Shown: positions 57,250 through 64,000 of the stretch, piece by piece
Numbering within the stretch: the stretch's first letter is position 1
Layout of the letters: each line of letters starts with the position of its first letter
Assembly (NCBI GenBank): GCA_016210745.1
Contig: JACQTO010000125.1
Span: 1 to 64,000, forward strand
From: Betaproteobacteria bacterium
GTDB lineage: Bacteria; Pseudomonadota; Gammaproteobacteria; Burkholderiales; SG8-39
Direction: 5' to 3'
Length of the DNA stretch: 64,000 bases
Position numbers and translations under genes: made by a program
Notes under the pieces: generated by a model
Databases searched by the model: none
What the model was told of the DNA's origin: nothing
What the model saw: the letters and a program-made list of their open reading frames with translations, nothing else

Positions 57250-57672
57250 ATGAAATCCACAAACGGCTCACTGACACTCCTGGTCGCATCGCTCGCACTG
57301 ACGGCCTGCACGCAAACCTCGCTGCTCAAGCCGGAGTCGGGCAACACGGCCTCCGCCATTGTGGAGAGTCTCCCCGTCCTGTTTGGAACGGCACGATTCG
57401 CGGTTTCTCTCGACGAAAAGACGTTCACCGGTGCCGCCGGCGAACTGCATGAGGACACGACCGGGGATCAGGCGGGCCGATTCGGGTGGGATCCCTCCCA
57501 TAAACACCCGCACATCAAGCAGGAGATGAAGTTCCTCTACGGCTCGACCACCCTGACGGCTGTCGACGGCGACAAACTGGAATGCGACCACCTGCGGCAT
57601 GGGGATGACTGGCGGTTGCGATGCAAAAGACCGGGCGCCGGGGATATTCAACTGCGGCGTGTCAGGCAGTGA
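57250..57672 (+). CDS. Hypothetical lipoprotein
   Basis: Lipobox SLALTACTQ; ends in DKLECDHLRHGDDWRLRCKRPG. Confidence 0.65.
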   Translation: MKSTNGSLTLLVASLALTACTQTSLLKPESGNTASAIVESLPVLFGTARFAVSLDEKTFTGAAGELHEDTTGDQAGRFGWDPSHKHPHIKQEMKFLYGSTTLTAVDGDKLECDHLRHGDDWRLRCKRPGAGDIQLRRVRQ

Positions 57673-58083
57673 TGCCTGTGGCGAAAGAGCACGGCGAGAT
57701 GAGTTCTAACTGCCGTGTTCGAGTTTCGCTCGGCCACTTCGACTACGACAAGCTGGTAACGCTCGTATATCCGCAAGCGACATCCGTTGCGCCGCGTTCA
57801 GCACAGGGAACTGATCGAACCTGACGAATTGACCGAACGAACATCCGTGGTGCGTCAGCACAAAAGCCGGCACGTGGGCCAACTTGGCCCCGCCGGCGCT
57901 TGTGCTTTCCACGGGTTTTCGAGGATGACCCCGGCAAAGATCGACGGGGCGGCAGTAGAAGCGCATAGAACCATTGCTTCACGGGTCTTCCTCTCCAGAC
58001 CAAGGGATGAACTTATTGGATGATAATGAGTCCCAGCGGAAAGCGGGACGAGTCGCATTAGATGGCACTTGGTTGACCAGTAA

Positions 58084-58401
58084 ATGATTCTGCGCCAATT
58101 GCTTGCGTCGCTGATCGCCGCGACCCTGATCGTCGGTGCGCCGGCGATTGCCTCGGCCGGAAGCAGCGGTGCCGATTGCGCGACGGTGAGTATCGCAAGC
58201 GTCGACGACGGCTGCTGTGGTGGCGCAGACGCGTTGAACTGCTCGATCGCGTGCCTCGCGTCTTCGGCCATGGTGGTCGGAAAAGTCGCCGGCGGTCTCG
58301 TACCGGCGCTGGTTGCCTCGCCGCCCGAGCACGCTGCCGCGAGCGGACCATCACTCGTCCGAGCGCCGGACACCGCACCGCCGAAATCTTCCTCCGCCTG
58401 A
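58084..58401 (+). CDS. Small secreted Cys-containing protein upstream of multicopper oxidase
   Basis: Signal peptide then SGADCATVSIASVDDGCCGGADALNCSIACLASSAM. Confidence 0.55.
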   Translation: MILRQLLASLIAATLIVGAPAIASAGSSGADCATVSIASVDDGCCGGADALNCSIACLASSAMVVGKVAGGLVPALVASPPEHAAASGPSLVRAPDTAPPKSSSA

Positions 58402-58488
58402 GAGTGCCGGTCGCTTGACCAGTCGGCGCGGCTTCGGCCGCCAGAAATCTCCGCCCCCCATGCGAGGGCGGCCATAGCGGAGAATACT

Positions 58489-59910
58489 TTGAGCGATAGA
58501 TCAGGTGGGAGTCCATCGGGCTCGCGGCGCAGGTTTCTGGCCGGGCTCGCGGGACTTGCCTCGACACCGCTGCTTCGTATGCCGGGCAGCGCGGCGGCGA
58601 ACGGGGAACCACAGCTCGTCGAGGCACGCCTTGTCGCGAGCGTTGCCCGCGCGCAGCTCACCCCGAGCGGATATGCCAGCACCGAAGTTTGGGCCTACAA
58701 CGGTCAGCTCCCAGGTCCCACGCTGCGGCTTCGCCAGGGCGAGCGCCTGCGGGTGCGGGTGCAGAACATGCTCACCGAAGGCACAACGGTCCATTGGCAT
58801 GGCGTTCGCGTGCCAAACGCCATGGACGGCGTGCCGGTGATCACGCAGCCTCCGATCGAGCCCGGCGGCGGCTTCACGTACGAGTTCACCGCTCCCGACG
58901 CCGGAACGTTCTTCTACCATCCGCACCAGCGCAGCTACGAGCAGGTCGGGCGCGGACTTGCCGGGGCGCTCATCATCGAAGAGCGCGAACCGCCCAGGGT
59001 GGACCGCGACGTGCTTTGGGTGCTCGGCGACTGGCGCCTCGACCGAGATGCGTCGATCCGCGGCGGTTTCGGCAGTTTCATGGATGTGAGTCATAACGGT
59101 CGGGTCGGCAATACGGTGACGATCAACGGCCGCGTCCCGGATGAGTTTCCGGTCCGCGCGGGCGAACGCATCCGGTTGCGTCTGGTGAATGCGGCGGCAG
59201 CACGCGTGTTCGCGCTCCAGTTCCGCGGTCATCGGCCCTGGGTGATCGCGCTCGATGGCCAGCCGGTCGAGCCGCACGAGCCTGATCGAGGCGTGGTCGA
59301 ACTCGGCCCGGCTATGCGTGCGGATCTCATCCTCGACATGACGGCAGGTCCGGGCAGCCGTCACGCTGTTCGCGACAGTTTTTATTCGCGCCTCGAATAC
59401 GAATTGGTGCATCTAACGTACAGCGACGAGCTGCCGCTGCGCGCACGGCCGGACGAACCGGTGCGGCTGCCGGCAAATCGGCTCCCTGAGCCCGTTCTAG
59501 AGAATTCCGAACGACACGCGGTGGTGTTCACCGGCGGCATGATGGGCAATATGCGCGCCCTGCGCCGCGGCATGGCGTGGGCGGTGAACGGCGTGTCGAG
59601 CGCCTGCGGCGAGGGCGCTTCGGCGTTTGATCCGCTGTTCGTGCTTCGCCGCGGCCGAAGCTGCGTGCTCAATCTCGTCAACGATACCGCCTGGCACCAT
59701 CCGATCCATTTGCACGGACACTCCTTCCGCGTGCTCACGCGCAATGGCGCTCCGACACGGCATCGCGAATGGCTTGACACGGTGATGCTCGTGCCGCACG
59801 AGCGTGCGGAGATCGCGTTTGTCGCCGACAACCTCGGTGACTGGATGTTCCATTGCCACGTTCTTGAGCACCAGGCCGGAGGCATGATGGCCTGCATTCG
59901 AGTCATCTGA
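58489..59910 (+). CDS. Multicopper oxidase with Tat-type signal
   Basis: SRRRFLAGLAG Tat motif; TTVHWHGVRVPNAMDG, TFFYHPHQRS, HHPIHLHGHSFRVL, MFHCHVLEHQAGGM copper ligands. Confidence 0.95.
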   Translation: MSDRSGGSPSGSRRRFLAGLAGLASTPLLRMPGSAAANGEPQLVEARLVASVARAQLTPSGYASTEVWAYNGQLPGPTLRLRQGERLRVRVQNMLTEGTTVHWHGVRVPNAMDGVPVITQPPIEPGGGFTYEFTAPDAGTFFYHPHQRSYEQVGRGLAGALIIEEREPPRVDRDVLWVLGDWRLDRDASIRGGFGSFMDVSHNGRVGNTVTINGRVPDEFPVRAGERIRLRLVNAAAARVFALQFRGHRPWVIALDGQPVEPHEPDRGVVELGPAMRADLILDMTAGPGSRHAVRDSFYSRLEYELVHLTYSDELPLRARPDEPVRLPANRLPEPVLENSERHAVVFTGGMMGNMRALRRGMAWAVNGVSSACGEGASAFDPLFVLRRGRSCVLNLVNDTAWHHPIHLHGHSFRVLTRNGAPTRHREWLDTVMLVPHERAEIAFVADNLGDWMFHCHVLEHQAGGMMACIRVI

Positions 59911-60009
59911 ACAGGCTTAGGAACGTGAGAACGCGAATCTTTCTTGCATGCTCGCCGCGCACCTGCGGTGAATCGCGAATTTACGCAGTTGAATGAAAGG
60001 AGAAAGACT

Positions 60010-60282
60010 ATGACGAGGACCAGAATCGCCGCGGCCTTGGCTGTGTCGCTGGTTGCCGGCGCCGCGATCGCGCAGCAAGCACAGGACTCAGCGGGCTCGC
60101 TCGAGCGCCGGGTCGAGCAAATCGAGCAGGCCGTCGCTCGCCTCCAATCGAAGCCCGGGGGTCGCCAAGCCGGTGGAATGATGGAAGGCTGCCGAGAAAT
60201 GATGGGCGGAGAAATGATGCGCGGCGGCAGAAGAATGCGCCGCGCGCCAAACGACCAGTGGCGCGGCTCCCCGGCGCGCTGA
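60010..60282 (+). CDS. Met-rich periplasmic protein
   Basis: Signal peptide, coiled coil, GGMMEGCREMMGGEMMRGGRRMRR tail. Confidence 0.7.
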   Translation: MTRTRIAAALAVSLVAGAAIAQQAQDSAGSLERRVEQIEQAVARLQSKPGGRQAGGMMEGCREMMGGEMMRGGRRMRRAPNDQWRGSPAR

Positions 60283-60749
60283 TGCGCTGCGCGCGCTTTC
60301 AAGCTGCGGCTTGTCTCATGTTGATGCTTTCGGCATGCAGCGAACCGGCTGCCCTCGGCGACGACCCGCGTGCCAACCCGCGTGATGCGGGTAAGGTCGC
60401 GCTGGGCGCCCGGGTGTACGCGCAGAACTGCGCAGCCTGCCATGGCGCGAAACTGGAGGGCCAGCCTGATTGGCGCAAGCGCCTGCCGAACGGACGCTTG
60501 CCGGCGCCGCCGCACGATGAGTCGGGGCACACCTGGCATCACCCGGACAACGTCCTGTTCGGCATCACCAAGAACGGCCTCGTACCTCCTTATGCGCCGA
60601 AGGATTACGAGAGCGACATGCCGTCGTTCGGCGGCAAGCTCTCGGACGAAGAGATCTGGTCAGTGCTCGCGTACATCAAGAGTCATTGGACCTCCCGAGA
60701 AATGCTCGGCGCCCGGGCGCAGATGACCCGCAGTGCGGGGCGGCAATGA
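60282..60749 (+). CDS. Cytochrome c lipoprotein (monoheme)
   Basis: Lipobox MLSACSE; CAACH; C-terminal MPSFGGKLSDEEIWSVLAYIKS. Confidence 0.93.
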   Translation: MRCARFQAAACLMLMLSACSEPAALGDDPRANPRDAGKVALGARVYAQNCAACHGAKLEGQPDWRKRLPNGRLPAPPHDESGHTWHHPDNVLFGITKNGLVPPYAPKDYESDMPSFGGKLSDEEIWSVLAYIKSHWTSREMLGARAQMTRSAGRQ

Positions 60750-61369
60750 CGCGAGGGCGACTGTACGCATGGCTCGTCTGCGCGGCGGTGCTGATCCTGG
60801 GCGGGATTGCGGCGTACGCGACCCTGGGTCGGCAGGCTTCGACACCGGCATTCGAGGCAGTGGACATCACGGGGGTCGAGTGGGGCAAAGGCTTCGAGCT
60901 GACCGACCACCTGGGCTGCAGGCGCACGCTGGCCGACTTTCGCGGCAAGGTGGTGGCGATGTTCTTCGGCTTTACGCAATGTCCCGACGTGTGCCCCACC
61001 ACGATGGCGAAGCTCGGCGAAGCGGTGCGGCTCCTGGGCGAAGATGCGTCGCGGGCTCAGGGGCTTTTCGTCACCGTGGATCCGAAACGCGACACGCCGC
61101 AGGTGCTCTCGCAGTACGTGCCGGCCTTTCACCCGGCGTTTCTCGGCCTCTACGCCGATGCGGAGACGACGGCCCGCACCGCGAAGGAATTCAAGGTGTA
61201 CTACCAGGCGCAGCCGCCAAACGAAACGGGCTTCTACACGGTGGACCATTCGGGACAGATTCTCGTCTTCGACCCCCAAGGGCGGCTGAGACTGCTGATG
61301 AGGCCGGAGCTTGCTCCGGAGTCCATGGCGCGCGATCTTCGCGCCCTATTGCAGGAGCACTCAGGATGA
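60746..61369 (+). CDS. SCO1/SenC family protein
   Basis: FFGFTQCPDVCPTTMAKL...LFVTVDPKRDTPQVLSQYV; downstream conserved His region. Confidence 0.92.
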   Translation: MTRGRLYAWLVCAAVLILGGIAAYATLGRQASTPAFEAVDITGVEWGKGFELTDHLGCRRTLADFRGKVVAMFFGFTQCPDVCPTTMAKLGEAVRLLGEDASRAQGLFVTVDPKRDTPQVLSQYVPAFHPAFLGLYADAETTARTAKEFKVYYQAQPPNETGFYTVDHSGQILVFDPQGRLRLLMRPELAPESMARDLRALLQEHSG

Positions 61370-61491
61370 GAACAGCAACCGAATTGCTGCAGCGTTCTTG
61401 TGCACGCCCGTGGCCTTGGCACATCGAGGTGAGGCGGCTGCTAGACGCCGCCTCGCCTGTAAGATCCTGAATCTCGATTTTAGGGACTCCC

Positions 61492-62385
61492 ATGACCTTT
61501 CCGATACCTGCTCTCCGTATGGCGCTTGGCGTAGTCGCAGCCCTCGCGCTGAACTCCGCCCATGGCGCGGTAACGCTCACGCACGTGCACGGACTTTCCT
61601 ACAGTGCCGACGGCAAACGGCTCATGATCCCGAGCCACCACGGGCTCGCGGTGTATGAAAACGGCAAGTGGTCGAAGGCGAGCGGCCCGCAGCACGATTA
61701 CATGGGCTTTTCGGCGACGTCGAAGCACCTGTACAGCAGCGGGCATCCGGCGCCGGGGTCGGGGCTGGTAAATCCCTTCGGACTCATCCGCAGCCGCGAC
61801 GGCGGCAAGAGTTGGGACAAGCTCGGCTTGGAAGGCGAAACCGATTTCCACCTGCTCGCAACCAGCTGGAACACGAACGCCATCTATGTGTGGAATCCTG
61901 CGCCGAACTCGCGCATGAAGCTTCTCGGACTGCATTACACGCGCAACGACGGCCGCGCATGGAAACCGTCGACTGCGAAGGGACTCGAAGGCGATCCCAA
62001 TGCATTGGCGGTGCATCCTGACGATGCCGCAACCGTTGCGGTCGCGACTTCGGCGGGGGTATTCGTTTCGCGCGACTCGGGCCAGCGGTTCGTCCCGCTC
62101 GCAAAGGGCGCCCAAGCGCTGTCGGCCTATTTCGACCTCGACCGCAAGCATCTCTGGTACGGAAGCTTCGATGGCAGCGCGCGGCTTGCGCGTGTGCCGC
62201 TCGACGGCGGCAAGCCGGCAAGCGTCGTGCTGCCGCTGCTAGGCCGCGATGCGGTGGCCTACATTGCGCAAAACCCTTCAAGAAGCGCCGAATATGCGAT
62301 CGCGACATTCAACCGCAGCGTGTACCTGACAAGCAATGCCGGCCGCACCTGGACCGCCATCGCCGAGCATGGGCAGGAAAAATGA
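61492..62385 (+). CDS. F510_1955-like / YCF48-BNR repeat secreted protein
   Basis: LTHVHGLSYSADGKRLMIPSHHGLAVYENGKW...FGLIRSRDGGKSWDKLGLEGE...LTSNAGRTWTAI. Confidence 0.75.
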   Translation: MTFPIPALRMALGVVAALALNSAHGAVTLTHVHGLSYSADGKRLMIPSHHGLAVYENGKWSKASGPQHDYMGFSATSKHLYSSGHPAPGSGLVNPFGLIRSRDGGKSWDKLGLEGETDFHLLATSWNTNAIYVWNPAPNSRMKLLGLHYTRNDGRAWKPSTAKGLEGDPNALAVHPDDAATVAVATSAGVFVSRDSGQRFVPLAKGAQALSAYFDLDRKHLWYGSFDGSARLARVPLDGGKPASVVLPLLGRDAVAYIAQNPSRSAEYAIATFNRSVYLTSNAGRTWTAIAEHGQEK

Positions 62386-62585
62386 GGCTTTGCATCGCGG
62401 CCGCGCTGGGAGGCATTGTGGTGCTCGCGGCAGCCGCGCTCGCTATCCATCTTTCTTCGCCGAAGCCGCAAGCGCCGCCGGCCGCCTTGCCGTTCGCCCA
62501 AATGAACCAGCCGAAGTCCGTGCCGGATCTTCAGTTCCTGGACGGGGGCGGGCAGGCGCACTCGCTAAAGGACTCGTCAAGCTGA
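62382..62585 (+). pseudogene. Truncated TlpA/thioredoxin-like protein (N-terminus only)
   Basis: MRLCIAAALGGIVVLAAAALAIHLSS...MNQPKSVPDLQFLDGGGQAHSLKDSSS*, interrupted before any CXXC. Confidence 0.7.
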
Positions 62586-62914
62586 TTGTTGCAATCATCA
62601 GGGCTGACAAGCTGGACGATGTCGAAGAGAAACTGAAGCCAATGTGCGTGGAGCGCTTCAACGTATCGAAAGTACGAGGATACGGCGAATACCGGAACTT
62701 TTTTTCGCGCGACTGGGTTTCGGAGGAAGTGAGAATTGAAATCTTTACGCGACAACACAAGGTCGACGCTGTCACAACGGCAATCATGGAGGCGGCGCAC
62801 ACTGGGATCCCGCGGGACGGAGTAGTTGCGGTTGTTCCCATAGACAAGTTGTACTTGGTCCGGAGCCGGTCAGAAGTCACGCCGGAAAATTTCTGGCCCA
62901 AGCCCGAGGCGTAA
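62579..62914 (+). pseudogene. PII-like (GlnB family) protein lacking its start codon at a recombination junction
   Basis: KLIVAIIRADKLDDVEEKLKPMCVERFNVSKVRGYGEYRNFFSRDWVSEEVRIEIFTRQHKVDAVTTAIMEAAHTGIPRDGVVAVVPIDKLYLVRSRSEVTPENFWPKPEA. Confidence 0.75.
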
Positions 62915-63061
62915 TTCTTCTCAATTCAACCCGAGAATCGGTGCGGTGCATCGTGTTCGCGCGGGGTGACTTCTGAAAATCTCGAATTGCCGTGAATTCA
63001 AGGCGTAGTCGTGCTTACAAAAATGTAAACGTGGCGACAGCATCGGGTAAGCAAGCGGAGA

Positions 63062-63410
63062 TCAAAAAGGCATCACTGTCAGCGTGCTGATAGAAGCAGC
63101 AACCAAGTGATCGCAACTACGCCGACGCCGAAAATTAAGCCAATCAAGCTCGAAGACGAATTTTCCGAGCAGCATGAGAGCGGCCCCTGCGACCCCTATG
63201 ATCAGGGGCGTCCGCTGCCCGGATCGACTTGCGTGCATCGCCAGCACGCCAAGGGCCGACGCGAGAAGCATGATGGTGAGCGGCAGCAGATACGGCGTGT
63301 AGTCGAAGAACTCCAATCCCAGGGCGCTCAGAACTGCCGCCTAGGCGGGCCAGCACAGCGGGCATGTCAGCTTAGGCAGTAGCGCAGTTCCCATTGCCGG
63401 GAATGATGCA
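63062..63410 (-). pseudogene. MerC-like small membrane protein relic with in-frame TAG
   Basis: ASFPAMGTALLPKLTCPLCWPA*AAVLSALGLEFFDYTPYLLPLTIMLLASALGVLAMHASRSGQRTPLIIGVAGAALMLLGKFVFELDWL. Confidence 0.65.
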
Positions 63411-63782
63411 ACGATCGCCTGCCAACGGTCGTTGCTGGCGAAGTCGTTGCTTGTCGTCCGCGCATTCTTGAGCAGTGCCGCGCAGATAGGTTGAAATCAC
63501 GACCAATAGGCGGGCGTCCGGCTTGCCGGCTTTCGGCGGTTCATTGGCGCGATTGCTTGATTCCAGGAAGCGAGCCGCGAGACGGCCAGGGCAATCAGGT
63601 CCCGATCGGACGGCGAGCGGATCCGAGAATCCATTGCACCAACATTGCGCGTTGCAGCTTTCCATCGCCCCGTTTCAGGGCAACGGATCGTCGTGTCTGC
63701 CGATGGCATTCAGCGTTCCCCTTTTCTACTCAATGCGTTACCCCACCCTCGGAGGTGGCCCGCTGTTTGCTGGAGCAAGCGC

Positions 63783-64000
63783 ATGCGCTTTCTCTGGAAG
63801 ATCGTGGTGTTGGCAGCGGCTTGTCTGGCGAGTTCTTTCGCCTGGGCCTCGCCACAGGGAGATATCCGGCCGTCGATCCGCGTGCAAGCAGGGGACTGGG
63901 GCGTGGCGAGTGTCCAGGACATCGAGTCCGTCCTGAACTCCGTCGCGGAGGTGCTCCTCCCCAGCTTTCCGAGGCATGCTTCGGTGCGCATCGTCGTGGC
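63783..64000 (+). CDS. Secreted protein, partial (runs off the window end)
   Basis: MRFLWKIVVLAAACLASSFAWASPQGDIRPSIRVQAGDWGVASVQDIESVLNSVAEVLL...; signal peptide, open to the window edge. Confidence 0.6.
   Translation, partial: MRFLWKIVVLAAACLASSFAWASPQGDIRPSIRVQAGDWGVASVQDIESVLNSVAEVLLPSFPRHASVRIVV

Overview
The window is a GC-rich chromosomal segment, probably from a betaproteobacterium (inferred from gene content and order; no taxonomic search was run). Housekeeping content includes hemB-engB-cytochrome c4, lysA-lptM/cyaY, mrcA divergent from pilMNOPQ-aroK-aroB, gltB-gltD and glmU-glmS. Two accessory zones stand out. (1) About 1-8 kb: two P-type cation ATPases, a universal stress protein and a LysR regulator, carrying three separate yybP-ykoY (Mn2+ riboswitch)-like leaders, one decayed LysR paralogue and three ATTAC-N5-GTAAT dyads. 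(2) About 43-63.5 kb: a metal/copper island with two different HME-RND efflux operons, two CzcI-like proteins, two PII-like proteins, a multicopper oxidase, a Met-rich protein, cytochrome c, SCO and an F510_1955-like protein, mixed with gene relics (a P1B-ATPase C-terminus, a TlpA/PII junction and a MerC-like pseudogene). The most unusual unexplained signal is a family of three intergenic, perfectly palindromic 22-23 bp hairpins at 10.2, 11.9 and 16.1 kb. They share conserved ends and tip but have different stem cores that remain perfectly paired. A candidate sRNA sits between hemB and engB. All calls come from reading the sequence and translations; no database search was run.
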